From assembly GCF_022267315.1 (NCBI RefSeq), contig NZ_JAIKLE010000015.1:95776-159775 (forward strand): a stretch of 64,000 nt of DNA. Reading direction: 5' to 3'. The position numbers and the translations under genes were made by a program. The notes beneath the pieces are model-generated. The model made no database searches. It was not told the DNA's origin and saw only the letters and a list, made by a program, of their open reading frames with translations. Positions 33,799 to 42,988 of this stretch are shown here, in pieces. The DNA comes from Maribellus maritimus. GTDB lineage: Bacteria > Bacteroidota > Bacteroidia > Bacteroidales > Prolixibacteraceae. Position 1 is the first letter of the stretch; the number at the start of each line of letters is the position of its first letter.

Positions 33799-34545
33799 AT
33801 GATTAAGACGGTAATTATCGAGGATGAACTCCATTTGCGCGAGACCAACAAAATGCTTTTAATGGAAAATTTTCCGGATATAGAAATTGTAGGAGAGGCC
33901 GGAAACGTGGCAGAATCAATTGAACTGATAAAGTCGGAAAAACCGGATTTGGTACTCTGCGATATAGAACTGAAAGACGGAAATTGCTTTCAGGTACTAC
34001 AAAAATGCAAACCTTATAAGTTTCGCCCCGTTTTTATAACTGCTTTTAATCAATACGCCATAAAAGCGATTAAGTTTAGTGCTATCGATTATATTCTGAA
34101 GCCTGTAAACGAATACGAGTTTTGCGCAGCTATCCAGAGTGCTATTGCACAGCTGGCTGAAAACAACATTGATATCCAAACCGAAAATCTACTGGCGCAT
34201 ACAGGTAACGGAAATGCCTGTAAAAAAGTTGTTTTGAGAACCTCTGAGTCAATGCATCTGGTTGATATAAACGAAATTCTATACTGCAAAAGCGATAACA
34301 GCTATACCACTTTCTTTCTTGTTGGGGAACAGAAAATAACCGTATCGAAAAGTATAAAAGAGTTTGCCGAATTATTTTCAGAACATAACTTTTTGAGGCC
34401 CCATCAATCTTATTTGGTGAATTTGAATGCGATTGTAAGAATTGATAAAACCGATGGTGGTTTTATAATTGTCAGTAACGGAGCAGAAATCCCTATATCG
34501 ACCCGCAGAAAACAGCTTGTTTTCGATCAATTAGAAAACCTGTAA
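33799..34545 (+). CDS. LytTR-family response regulator
   Basis: 248 residues. The receiver domain has the acidic pocket Glu9/Asp10, phosphoacceptor Asp55 (LVLCDIEL) and Lys101 (YILKPV). The C-terminal LytTR DNA-binding domain (~150-245) carries EILYCKSDNSYTTFFL and FLRPHQSYLVNLNAI. It is the cognate regulator of the upstream kinase (3-base gap). It is expected to bind imperfect direct repeats, possibly upstream of the envelope genes that follow. Confidence 0.95.
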   Translation: MIKTVIIEDELHLRETNKMLLMENFPDIEIVGEAGNVAESIELIKSEKPDLVLCDIELKDGNCFQVLQKCKPYKFRPVFITAFNQYAIKAIKFSAIDYILKPVNEYEFCAAIQSAIAQLAENNIDIQTENLLAHTGNGNACKKVVLRTSESMHLVDINEILYCKSDNSYTTFFLVGEQKITVSKSIKEFAELFSEHNFLRPHQSYLVNLNAIVRIDKTDGGFIIVSNGAEIPISTRRKQLVFDQLENL

Positions 34546-34630
34546 CTGTTTTTGTCGTATTCAAATTTAATCCCAACACTTTCAAATTTCTTCTCAATTT
34601 ATAGCGAAATGTGATTTTACTTGCGTGAAA

Positions 34631-35002
34631 ATGAATGCAAATAGAATGCAAATGCACGAATCAAAACTAATATTATCAACTCCAAATTATTTTCACATTG
34701 TTGAGTTGGATGACATTATTATTTGTGAAACAACCACGGATATGAAGACGACAGTATGCCTAAAAGGTGGACAAAAACTTTGTGTTGATATACCGTTGAA
34801 AGTGATTCGTAATAAAATTGAACGAGCCGATTTTTTCCAGCCGCAGGATAATTGTTTGGTAAACGGTCAGTATGTCTCTAAAGTGCAATGCATTCAGGAG
34901 CTTGAGATATTGCTCGTTAACGGGCAAAGAGTGTTGGTAAGTCCGGAGAGAAAAGAAGAGGTAAGACACTTCCTGAAAAAAGTTACGCGGATTCAAATCT
35001 GA
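34631..35002 (+). CDS. LytTR-domain-only DNA-binding protein
   Basis: About 123 residues from ATG 34631; a GTG two codons upstream (34625) could also start it, and further in-frame ATGs at residues 8 and 10 of the GTG frame are possible. It consists only of a LytTR domain (YFHIVELDDIIICETTTDM, RADFFQPQDNCLVNGQYVSK) with no receiver. It lies 85 bases after the LytTR response regulator. It may compete for the same sites or act as a constitutive regulator or modulator. The domain is intact, so it is unlikely to be a remnant. Confidence 0.85.
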   Translation: MNANRMQMHESKLILSTPNYFHIVELDDIIICETTTDMKTTVCLKGGQKLCVDIPLKVIRNKIERADFFQPQDNCLVNGQYVSKVQCIQELEILLVNGQRVLVSPERKEEVRHFLKKVTRIQI

Positions 35003-35083
35003 ATACAGCAGATTCATATTTATAAATATTGGTATAGAATACCGGCTGTAAATTTGAAAAACAAAACAAAAAATCATTCTACC

Positions 35084-36346
35084 ATGACACGAAGTTTTAC
35101 TATTCTATTTGCACTAATTTTAACCTTTAGTGCACTTTGCACAACAGCACAAGTTAAAAATGTTCAGGAAGAAGCTGAACGCAAGGGAGTCCAACGAGTT
35201 AATCGTAAAATCGATAAAGGAATTGATAAAGGTTTCGACAAAATTGAAGATGGAATTGGAAGCCTTTTTGGCAAAAAGAAGAAGAAAAATAAAGCGGATG
35301 ACAACAATGCTTCTTCGGAAAATCAGAATCAGAACGCTGAAATAGCCAATGCCAATGCATCTGCTACCCCTGCAACTGCACCAACTATGGATGTTCAGTG
35401 GAGTAGGTTCGATTTTGTTCCCGGCGATGAGGTGATTTTTGAAGACGGTCCTGCGGCCTTGGAAGAAAACGGGGAATTCCCCAGCCGTTGGGATTTAGTT
35501 AGTGGAAATTGTGAGATAATACAAGTAAATGGAGAAAATGTGATAGCTTTTCCTAAAGGCGGCTCTATTGTACCTTACCTGAAAAATAGCAAAACAGATT
35601 ATTTACCTGAAGTATTTACCATAGAATTTGATGCCTGGTTATGGCATGATAATCAACGTGATATTTATGTCAATTGGTATGATAAAAAAAATCAAAAAAA
35701 CAGTTTGCATGATGATATAGAGGTAAATAGTTTTTCTCTTGAAGCCGGTAATACCTATCAGGAACTGGAAAAAAAGACAAAGCATAATGGTAAATGGCGA
35801 CATATCTCAATCGCCTATACAAAGGGAAAACTAAAAGCTTATCTCGATGAAACCAGGCTTGTCAATATTCCTCATTACGAAGGAAACCCGTCCGGCGTAA
35901 CAATTACGTGTAGTGGCTATTCATCTGATAAACCGGAACAATTGCAGTACATTAAAAACGTTCGCATTGCCAAAGGCGGCGTTAAATACTATGACCGGGT
36001 ACTGAGCGATGGAAAAATTGTTTGCAACGGTATAAGATTCGACGTAAACAAAGCTACACTGAAACCGGAAAGTATGGGCTCCATCAACGAAATATTCAGC
36101 CTGATGCAAAAACAGCCCGACCTGAAATTCAGTGTGGAAGGCCACACCGACAGTGATGGCGATGAGGCAAAAAATCAAACACTCTCTGAGCAACGTGCCA
36201 AAGCAGTAATGAATAAACTTATAGAAATGGGCATTTCTGCCGACCACCTTACCAGCAAGGGTTTTGGCGAAAGTCAACCTGTTGCCGACAATGGCACTGC
36301 AGAAGGAAAAGCAAATAACCGAAGAGTAGAATTTGTAAAATTTTAA
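35084..36346 (+). CDS. OmpA-family outer-membrane protein with lectin-like middle domain
   Basis: About 420 residues from ATG 35084 (MTRSFTILFALILTFSALCT is a clear signal peptide); an in-frame ATG ten codons earlier adds a polar leader. A basic linker (GSLFGKKKKKNK) and an Asn/Ala-rich stretch precede a concanavalin-like beta domain (~105-300). A C-terminal OmpA peptidoglycan-binding domain follows (FSVEGHTDSDGDEAKNQTLS, NNRRVEFVKF). It is likely to tether the outer membrane to the wall. It is followed by DUF3592 with a 2-base gap and may be controlled by the upstream LytTR proteins. Confidence 0.88.
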   Translation: MTRSFTILFALILTFSALCTTAQVKNVQEEAERKGVQRVNRKIDKGIDKGFDKIEDGIGSLFGKKKKKNKADDNNASSENQNQNAEIANANASATPATAPTMDVQWSRFDFVPGDEVIFEDGPAALEENGEFPSRWDLVSGNCEIIQVNGENVIAFPKGGSIVPYLKNSKTDYLPEVFTIEFDAWLWHDNQRDIYVNWYDKKNQKNSLHDDIEVNSFSLEAGNTYQELEKKTKHNGKWRHISIAYTKGKLKAYLDETRLVNIPHYEGNPSGVTITCSGYSSDKPEQLQYIKNVRIAKGGVKYYDRVLSDGKIVCNGIRFDVNKATLKPESMGSINEIFSLMQKQPDLKFSVEGHTDSDGDEAKNQTLSEQRAKAVMNKLIEMGISADHLTSKGFGESQPVADNGTAEGKANNRRVEFVKF

Positions 36347-36348
36347 TC

Positions 36349-36840
36349 ATGCGAAAAAGACAATCACCTATCGGAACACTGATTTTTGCAGTTGTATTTT
36401 TTGTCGCTGGCTTAATGGCCTATCAATACCTTACAAAACCTATTGCCGAAGAAGCTGAGGAGGCCAAGGAATGGCCAACAACACAAGGAACTATTACACT
36501 TGCAAAATTGAATAAAACCCGTAATAATGAAGGAAAAGATATGTATTCAGCAAGTGTGCAGTATGATTATACCGTTGATGGAAAGGAATACAACTGTTCG
36601 GCGATTAGAACCCTTGATGGATCGACCAGCTCGAAGAGCAGCGTAAAAAAGACATTAAAAAAATATGCAAAAGGCAAAACAGTGTTGGTACATTACGATC
36701 CTGAATTTCCTAATACAGCAGTGCTCGAACCCGGAACAGGTTTTATGCTGGGTATTTTGTTAAAACTTCCATTGCTTTTTTGTATTGTTTCTGTTTTAAT
36801 GGTTGTAAACCTGTTTAAAAGATTTTTGTTTGGCAGGTAA
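36349..36840 (+). CDS. DUF3592-family membrane protein
   Basis: 163 residues, with two membrane spans (~9-27 and ~128-156) flanking a soluble beta domain with the DUF3592 pattern (WPTTQGTITLAKLNKTRNNE, KGKTVLVHYDPEFPNTAVLE). Its function is unknown. It lies 2 bases after the OmpA gene and 44 bases before AIM24, so these belong to one probable operon. Confidence 0.8.
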   Translation: MRKRQSPIGTLIFAVVFFVAGLMAYQYLTKPIAEEAEEAKEWPTTQGTITLAKLNKTRNNEGKDMYSASVQYDYTVDGKEYNCSAIRTLDGSTSSKSSVKKTLKKYAKGKTVLVHYDPEFPNTAVLEPGTGFMLGILLKLPLLFCIVSVLMVVNLFKRFLFGR

Positions 36841-36884
36841 TAAGTTCCGCGAGTAACACATAATTAATCAACAATAAAAATTTT

Positions 36885-37655
36885 ATGAATTCACATGAAG
36901 TAGATTACAAAATTGGTGGTCACGATATTCAATATGTAGAAATTGAACTTGACCCAAATGAAACCGTAATTGCCGAAGCAGGAGCAATGTTATACATGAA
37001 AGAAGGAATTGACTTTCAAACAAAAATGGGCGACGGATCAGAGCCGGATAAAGGATTGTTTGGAAAGCTTTTATCAGCAGCTTCACGCAAAATTGCGGGC
37101 GAGTCGATTTTTATTACCCATTTTACTCACCGTGGAATGGGGAAAAGCCATGTAGCTTTTGCTGCTCCATATCCAGGAACGATTGTTCCACTTGAGCTGA
37201 ACGAGCTGGGCGGAAAAGTAATTGTACAACGCGATGCATTTTTATGTGCCGCCTTGGGAACAAAAATAAGCATGCATTTTAACCGTAAACTGGGAGCCGG
37301 ATTTTTTGGCGGAGAAGGTTTTATTCTTCAAAAACTGCAAGGCGACGGGCGAGCATTTATTCATGCCGGAGGAACTTTAATTGAACATGAATTGAATGGC
37401 GAAACGCTACGTATTGACACTGGTTGTGTAGTAGGTTTTCAGGAAGGAATCGACTTTAGCATCGAGCAGGCCGGCGGATTAAAATCGATGGTGTTTGGCG
37501 GCGAAGGATTATTTCTTGCTACGCTTCGTGGCACCGGGAAAGTTTGGTTACAGTCAATGCCAATTAGTAAGTTAATCGATCAACTTTCTCCCGGAAGTTC
37601 AAATGTAAATAAAGGTGAGCGCGGAGGCTTACTTAATAATTTATTGGAAGGTTAA
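36885..37655 (+). CDS. AIM24/TIGR00266-family protein (copy 1)
   Basis: 256 residues of repeated beta-strand structure. It contains the family pattern [13 protein letters not shown] and [20 protein letters not shown]. The bacterial proteins are soluble trimers of unknown function, and the yeast homologue AIM24 is mitochondrial. It is the same length as, and by eye about 70% identical to, 42989-43759, including the identical C-terminal [10 protein letters not shown]. It follows the DUF3592 gene in the same direction. Confidence 0.92.
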   Translation: MNSHEVDYKIGGHDIQYVEIELDPNETVIAEAGAMLYMKEGIDFQTKMGDGSEPDKGLFGKLLSAASRKIAGESIFITHFTHRGMGKSHVAFAAPYPGTIVPLELNELGGKVIVQRDAFLCAALGTKISMHFNRKLGAGFFGGEGFILQKLQGDGRAFIHAGGTLIEHELNGETLRIDTGCVVGFQEGIDFSIEQAGGLKSMVFGGEGLFLATLRGTGKVWLQSMPISKLIDQLSPGSSNVNKGERGGLLNNLLEG

Positions 37656-37742
37656 AATTTTTACTGATAAAAAAGCTTTTGAGGTGCGATAGTCTCAAAT
37701 TTAATAACACAAAATCATTATTAATCACTTTAATTTTTAAAA

Positions 37743-38258
37743 ATGAAAACACTTTTAAGAACATTTTTAATTGTCTCTCTTTTTTTTGTAGTTACAAAAT
37801 CACAAGCTCAAATAAGCGTAGGCGGCGGGCTTTGGTATGGAAGCGATATTAACACTATTGGTATCAGTGCAAACGGCCACTATTCGTTTGATGAAAAATG
37901 GAGTGCTGCTCCATCTTTTACTTATTTTCTTGAAAAAGATTATGTAAAATGGTCGGCTCTTGATTTTGATGCCAATTATAACATTACCGAACTGGAGGAT
38001 ATTGGAAGCCTGTATGGGATTGGAGGTTTAAATATAACTTTCTGGAACGTTGATTATGATGGCGGGACCATTGACTTGGGAGAGTTTGGCTCGTATGATA
38101 TGGATGTTGATGCTTCCGGTTCTGATGTAGGTATTAATTTGGGGTTGGGGTTAAATATTGCTGCTTCCGATAAGCTGGGCATTGCTCCCGAAATAAAATA
38201 TACTGTCAGCGACGGCGGCTATCTGCGAATTGGTGCCAAGATTTTATTTGGACTTTAA
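37743..38258 (+). CDS. Small outer-membrane beta-barrel protein
   Basis: 171 residues. A signal peptide (MKTLLRTFLIVSLFFVVTKS, cleaved near QAQ) is followed by glycine- and aromatic-rich strands ending in an outer-membrane-type C-terminus (YLRIGAKILFGL). It is similar to small PorT/OmpW-like barrels of Bacteroidota. It sits 87 bases after AIM24 and is followed by a terminator at 38280-38322. No ligand is known. Confidence 0.8.
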   Translation: MKTLLRTFLIVSLFFVVTKSQAQISVGGGLWYGSDINTIGISANGHYSFDEKWSAAPSFTYFLEKDYVKWSALDFDANYNITELEDIGSLYGIGGLNITFWNVDYDGGTIDLGEFGSYDMDVDASGSDVGINLGLGLNIAASDKLGIAPEIKYTVSDGGYLRIGAKILFGL

Positions 38259-38279
38259 ATGTAAGGTAGAATAATTGGA

Positions 38280-38322
38280 AGAGGTTTTACGGGAAAACAG
38301 TCCTGAATAACCTCTCTTTTTA
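38280..38322 (+). terminator. Terminator after the small barrel gene
   Basis: AGAGGTT (38280-38286) and AACCTCT (38309-38315) pair perfectly and are followed by a T run (CTTTTTATC). It lies 21 bases past the stop. Confidence 0.75.
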
Positions 38323-38376
38323 TCAACTTGCACACCTAACTCGTGTATTAATACAATCTGCACTAAACAATAAAAT

Positions 38377-39438
38377 ATGAAAAAGGTAATAATCCTGATT
38401 TTGGCTATTATTAGCTTAAATGGTTTTGCACAGGAAGCAAAAAAATATGCCATAAAATCGGGCTATATAAAATACGAACTTACCGGAAATACAACCAGAA
38501 CAAAAGAGCTTTGGTGGGACGATTTTGGGCAAAAAAGTTGCGAGCTTGAAAAGTCGAAAACTACTACAAAAATGTTTGGTATAAAAAACACCGAAGAAAA
38601 AAATATGTGTACCGTTTTGGTAAAAGATAAATTTTGGGTGGCCGATTATATTGCTGGCGCCGGAACCAGCGGAACAGTGGCATATTACCAGGAAGCACAG
38701 GATTACGCCAGCGATATGACTGAACAGGAGCAGCAGGAATTTGCTGATGAGTTATTGGGGCAACTGGGTGGAAAAAAACTGGGCACAGAAAATCTCGGTT
38801 CCTACTCATGTGACGTTATAAAATTACTGGGTGCAAAGTCGTGGATTTACAAAGGTATTAGTTTAAAAAATGAAGCAAAAATACTGGGCGTTGAAGCCAA
38901 CGAAAAATATGTTGAATTTAGTCCAAATGCAAAAGTTGCTTCATCAAAGTTTAACCCTCCCGCAGGTGTCGATTACGAAAATATTTCAGCCAAACAGCAG
39001 GAGCACGGGTTTGGCGGATTAATGTCGGCCTTTGGCGATATGGAAAATATGGAGGACGAGGACGATAATATAATACCGGTAAATTACAAGTTTGATGAAT
39101 TTAAGCAGGTTATCAGTAATTGTGAATTGGAAGGGTATAAATCGTTTGGTGCTGCCAATTCTGATGGCATTTATGTTGCCACTTTCATGAATGGAATACA
39201 AACTATTGCAATAACCTTGCAGGCTGATAGAAATGTGGATAAGGATGATGCAGAATACAAGTCGTTTAAACGCTTTAATACCAATGGACACACTTGTCGT
39301 TACGGAAAGCTGACCGAAGAAGACGGAACGGCACTACTGGTAGAATATCCTTCAAACGGCATGATTCTTTTGATTGTTGCAATGCCAGGGATGAGTAGAG
39401 AAGAAATGATAAAAATAGAAGATAAACTTCAGTTTTAA
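38377..39438 (+). CDS. Secreted protein, unknown
   Basis: 353 residues with a signal peptide (MKKVIILILAIISLNGFAQE). No membrane span follows. A pair of Gly-rich and acidic stretches occurs (DELLGQLGGKK; GDMENMEDEDDN). The first half (YIKYELTGNTTRTKELWWDD) resembles DUF4412-type periplasmic proteins, and the second half has an alpha/beta pattern. No catalytic motif was recognised. It ends at a strong terminator (39459-39505) and closes the envelope-gene run that begins with OmpA. Confidence 0.75.
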   Translation: MKKVIILILAIISLNGFAQEAKKYAIKSGYIKYELTGNTTRTKELWWDDFGQKSCELEKSKTTTKMFGIKNTEEKNMCTVLVKDKFWVADYIAGAGTSGTVAYYQEAQDYASDMTEQEQQEFADELLGQLGGKKLGTENLGSYSCDVIKLLGAKSWIYKGISLKNEAKILGVEANEKYVEFSPNAKVASSKFNPPAGVDYENISAKQQEHGFGGLMSAFGDMENMEDEDDNIIPVNYKFDEFKQVISNCELEGYKSFGAANSDGIYVATFMNGIQTIAITLQADRNVDKDDAEYKSFKRFNTNGHTCRYGKLTEEDGTALLVEYPSNGMILLIVAMPGMSREEMIKIEDKLQF

Positions 39439-39458
39439 GAAGTATTTCTGGTAGAATG

Positions 39459-39505
39459 ATCCCTTGTACCGGTTAGCCAGAAGCTAACCGGACCAGGGAT
39501 TTTAT
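39459..39505 (+). terminator. Strong two-stage terminator
   Basis: The inner stem CCGGTTAGC/GCTAACCGG (39469-39477, 39483-39491) is perfect. The outer stem ATCCCT/AGGGAT (39459-39464, 39495-39500) extends it and is followed by TTTTATTTTA. It lies 20 bases after the stop of the preceding gene. Confidence 0.85.
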
Positions 39506-39921
39506 TTTATCGGCATTTTGTGATAAGCATTTGTAAGATGAGGAAGTCTGTTTGCTCGGCTGCTGGAGGCTCTATTAAAAACGTTCTCTCTGGCTTATTT
39601 TGTTTTTTAGTGTCTTCTTGCTTTCATAATTGATTAAATTGAATATTTGTTTTCTGTAAGCAGTAGATGAAACCTAAAACGATTCTTTCAAACCACCTGC
39701 TTTTATCTTCAAATAGAAATTCCTGAAACATTATCAAGGGGTACAACGGTAAACATTATTTATACGATGAAAAAGAAATCACTCTGGTTTTTAAGACGAG
39801 AAGTTGACATTTCTCTATAAATTTTTTGAAGATAAATTCCGGGCTTGTCTGGCAGTTGCTTCCGTTGCTCATATCTTTTTGAGAGGACTGAAGAATCATT
39901 TTGAAGAAAAATAGCGTCAGT
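39506..39921. other. 416-base gap, no gene recognised
   Basis: It is AT-rich, and both strands contain only short, low-quality frames. A 61-codon minus-strand frame at 39760-39945 overlaps the terminator at 39922-39966 and lacks protein character. No RNA motif or promoter was recognised. Confidence 0.4.
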
Positions 39922-39966
39922 AAAAAAAAGTAAAGCTAATCTCATTATAGCTTTACCTTTTTTTTA
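39922..39966. terminator. Bidirectional terminator
   Basis: GTAAAGCTA (39930-39938) and TAGCTTTAC (39948-39956) pair perfectly, with an A run on the left and a T run on the right. It would end the minus-strand gene at 39974-40675. Confidence 0.85.
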
Positions 39967-39973
39967 AGTTGTT

Positions 39974-40675
39974 TTATCGAATTTTTTCCAGGTATAATTT
40001 TCTGATTTTTGAGAGATATTCGGAATCCAGCTTGTTGGAACGAATACGAACCACTTCATACAGTTTTCCATCTTTGTAAAAAGATCCACTGGCGGCATCA
40101 TATTCATGCCCTTCCCAGTTGTATTTTACATCCATCGAAACTTTTACAAATGCTTCATAGTGTAAAAATTTTGGAATTTCAATATATCCAAATGTTGGTT
40201 CATTCACATCAACATAAACGCCGTCTCCCTGTTTCTCAAGCATCATAAATTTTACAATTTTCACTTCTGCTTCAAGTTTTCCTTTCAGGCGTTTGTTCAT
40301 CAAAAATTTAATCCCATGTTGCAAATAAGCTTCCTGAATTTTTTCAACCAAATCAAGATCGGGGAGATGCCTGACACGAATTACGTTTAAGAATTCAGAA
40401 CCAATCTGCATATATCCTTTTCCTGCATCAAAATTCCACTTGTATTCACGCTCAATGTTTTGAGTAGCCCGAAGCACTTCTTCCAAAGGATATTGTTTCT
40501 CAAGAACCAGGTACAAATAAATGGGTTTTACATTCATCGGGGTTTCATGATAATATCCGGGGAAAGGATTTAATGAATCAAAAACCAGGCTGCCCGGAAG
40601 GATTTTTTCTTCTATTGCAACCACTGTATCGTATTTTGTGAGGTTCCCAAATACTTCCATTTTTTTTCGTTCCAT
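39974..40675 (-). CDS. Cytoplasmic protein, unknown
   Basis: 233 residues with no signal peptide or membrane span. It is an alpha/beta protein with several hydrophobic strands (PIYLYLVLEKQYPLEEVLRA, VRIRSNKLDSEYLSKIRKLY). The internal repeat-like pattern (VIRVRHLPDLDLVEKIQEAY and VVRIRSNKLDSEYLSKIRKL) suggests two related halves. No family was recognised. It is monocistronic with a good terminator and is divergent from the metallopeptidase gene. Confidence 0.65.
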   Translation of the reverse strand: MERKKMEVFGNLTKYDTVVAIEEKILPGSLVFDSLNPFPGYYHETPMNVKPIYLYLVLEKQYPLEEVLRATQNIEREYKWNFDAGKGYMQIGSEFLNVIRVRHLPDLDLVEKIQEAYLQHGIKFLMNKRLKGKLEAEVKIVKFMMLEKQGDGVYVDVNEPTFGYIEIPKFLHYEAFVKVSMDVKYNWEGHEYDAASGSFYKDGKLYEVVRIRSNKLDSEYLSKIRKLYLEKIR

Positions 40676-40795
40676 AAATTATTTTATTTAGTCAGATTGA
40701 AATTAGCTGTATAAATTTTTAATACTAAAAATGCTGAAAAAAGGTTCAGCTCGTTTCATATTAATATCTTTGATTTTATTTTTCTATATAAACGA

Positions 40796-41494
40796 ATGAC
40801 AAATAAAGTAGTTCAAATTAACGACATCGGAAAAGTCACTTTTTACCCTAACCGACGATCTAAAAATATAAAGATAAGCGTAAAACCCGATAAATCTGTA
40901 CTGGTTTCTTTTCCTTATTTTGTATCGAACTACGAAGTAGCAACATTTGTTCAAAAGAATGTAGGATGGATTCGGCGGCAACAGGACAAATTTGAGTTAA
41001 AAAAGAATCGGGTAAAAGCCGGTGATGAGATAAAAACAAAATTACATACGGTCGTTTTTTGTGAAGCTGAAAAAAATAAAGTTGAGCACAAAAGTGAAAC
41101 AATCAAAATATTTGTAAAGGATTTTGACACGGAACAAGCGCAACTTTTTATTGAAAAAGTTTTAACGGAAATTTACCGTTTTGAAGCCAAACGATTTCTT
41201 CCGGAAAGATTAAGGCAACTGGCTAACATTTATAAATTTAATGTAAATACGATTACAATCAGAAATAACCGCCGGAACTGGGGAAGTTGTTCTTCGAGAA
41301 ACAATATTAGTTTGAATTTACAAATGATGAAATTGCCCGATGAACTGATTGATTATATTTTGTTACACGAACTTGTTCATACTGAAATAAAAAATCATGG
41401 ACCGGAATTCTGGAAAAAATTGAATGAGATTACTGATGGAAAAGCAAGGGAATTGGCTAAACAGGTAAAACAATATTCAACCTATACTTTGTGA
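40796..41494 (+). CDS. YgjP-type (M48-like) metallopeptidase
   Basis: 232 residues. NWGSCSSRNNISLNL is at 161-175 and the zinc motif HELVH at 191-195 with a third ligand His201 and Glu192 as base, the layout of the YgjP/SprT-like DUF45 family. It is cytoplasmic. The substrate is unknown, and in some bacteria the gene neighbours restriction systems, but none are seen here. It lies upstream of dgt. Confidence 0.9.
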   Translation: MTNKVVQINDIGKVTFYPNRRSKNIKISVKPDKSVLVSFPYFVSNYEVATFVQKNVGWIRRQQDKFELKKNRVKAGDEIKTKLHTVVFCEAEKNKVEHKSETIKIFVKDFDTEQAQLFIEKVLTEIYRFEAKRFLPERLRQLANIYKFNVNTITIRNNRRNWGSCSSRNNISLNLQMMKLPDELIDYILLHELVHTEIKNHGPEFWKKLNEITDGKARELAKQVKQYSTYTL

Positions 41495-41588
41495 TGCATA
41501 GCAAATAGTAAATCTCAAGCTTCAATTGGTTTTGGATTTTTAGATTTCTTTGGGCAGATTAAATAATTTAGCAGCATAAAAATTTAGA

Positions 41589-42914
41589 ATGGACTGGAAT
41601 AAATTGCTTTCAACAAAACGTTTGGGGATGGAAGACTGGGAATCATCGAAAAAGAAAGAGGATCGCTCCCAGTTTCAACGTGATTATGACCGGATTATTT
41701 TTTCATCGCCTTTCCGCCGGATGCAAAATAAAACACAGGTATTTCCATTGCCGGAACATATATTTGTGCACAACAGGTTGACACACAGTTTGGAAGTGGC
41801 CAGTGTCGGACGTTCGCTTGGAAACTTACTTTTTGAGAAAGTTGATTCGGAAAGTACCCTGGTTTCCGAAATCGGAACAATTGTTTCAACAGCCTGCCTG
41901 GCGCACGATTTGGGGAATCCGCCATTTGGGCATTCAGGTGAAGCTGCTATTTCCAATTTTTTTACCAACGGTGCAGGTATTGAATTTGAGAAAAAATTAG
42001 ATGTGGGAGAGTGGAAAGACTTAACCCATTTTGATGGAAATGCCAATGCCTTTCGTTTGTTAACACACCAGTTTAACGGGAAACGACCTGGCGGTTTTGC
42101 GCTTACTTATCCAACCCTGGCCAGCATTGTAAAATATCCTTTTGAATCGGTTTGGGCAACAAAACAAAAGTTTGGCTTTTTTCAGTCGGAAAAAGAAGAT
42201 TATTTAAAAATAGCAAGTGAATTAGGGATTGAAATGCTCCCGGAGAAAAGAAATCAATTCCAACGACATCCGCTGGTTTACCTCGTGGAGGCGGCTGACG
42301 ATATTTGCTACCAGATTATGGATTTGGAAGATGCATTTAAACTGGGGATTTTGAGTTACGATACAACAAAGGAACTTTACCTCGATTTTTATCACCCCGA
42401 GTATGACAAAAAATCGCTCGGAAGTATTGAAAATACACTTCGGCGTGTAACTGACAGAAATGAGCAAATCAGCTATTTACGGGCAGGAGTTATTGGGAAA
42501 CTGATTCATGAATGTATGGACGTTTTTGTACAAAACCAGGATACAATTATGAACGGTGTTTTTGAAGGAAGTTTAATCGGTGCGATTCGTGAAAAACAGT
42601 CAGAAGCAATGAAAGTAGTAAAGGAAATTTCATTTTCAGAGGTCTATAATCATCGTTCAGTAGTTGAGATTGAAATTGCCGGATACAAAATTATAGGAAC
42701 TTTGCTTGAAGAGTTTATCAGTGCAGTAATTCAGCCAGGGAACTTATACAGTAAAAAAATTCTTTCCTTGTTGCCCGAACAATATAAAACTGAAAGCGAT
42801 TTATTATATCCTAAAATTCAGTCGGTTGTAGATTTTATATCCGGGATGACCGATATTTTTGCTCTCGATTTATACCGAAAAATTAAAGGAATCAGTTTGC
42901 CTGAAGTAGTATAG
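41589..42914 (+). CDS. dgt: Deoxyguanosinetriphosphate triphosphohydrolase
   Basis: A 441-residue HD-domain enzyme that removes triphosphate from dNTPs, with dGTP the favoured substrate. The HD motif residues are His66 (RLTHSLEVA) and His106-Asp107 (CLAHDLGNPPFGHSGE). Length fits the long dGTPase class. Such enzymes balance nucleotide pools and can restrict phages by depleting dNTPs, but nothing here links it to the defence element 20 kb away. It is convergent with the AIM24 copy 2 gene. Confidence 0.93.
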   Translation: MDWNKLLSTKRLGMEDWESSKKKEDRSQFQRDYDRIIFSSPFRRMQNKTQVFPLPEHIFVHNRLTHSLEVASVGRSLGNLLFEKVDSESTLVSEIGTIVSTACLAHDLGNPPFGHSGEAAISNFFTNGAGIEFEKKLDVGEWKDLTHFDGNANAFRLLTHQFNGKRPGGFALTYPTLASIVKYPFESVWATKQKFGFFQSEKEDYLKIASELGIEMLPEKRNQFQRHPLVYLVEAADDICYQIMDLEDAFKLGILSYDTTKELYLDFYHPEYDKKSLGSIENTLRRVTDRNEQISYLRAGVIGKLIHECMDVFVQNQDTIMNGVFEGSLIGAIREKQSEAMKVVKEISFSEVYNHRSVVEIEIAGYKIIGTLLEEFISAVIQPGNLYSKKILSLLPEQYKTESDLLYPKIQSVVDFISGMTDIFALDLYRKIKGISLPEVV

Positions 42915-42922
42915 AAAAGTCA

Positions 42923-42977
42923 CAGTGTTCAGTCACAGTTTACTCTTGGTAAATCTGCAAACTGCGACTGAATACTG
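42923..42977. repeat. 19-bp inverted repeat between convergent genes
   Basis: Left arm 42923-42941 (CAGTGTTCAGTCACAGTTT) and right arm 42959-42977 pair with one G-U and one A-C mismatch around a 17-base loop. There is no T run, so it may be a repeat element or a processing signal rather than a terminator. Confidence 0.6.
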
Positions 42978-42988
42978 AGAACTTAAAA

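Noticed and set aside
39760..39945. 61-codon minus-strand frame
   Set aside because: It overlaps a clear bidirectional terminator and lacks protein-like composition.
41589..42914. dGTPase as a stand-alone phage-defence gene
   Set aside because: It lies outside the element in a host-like setting with ordinary dGTPase features, so a housekeeping role is more likely.
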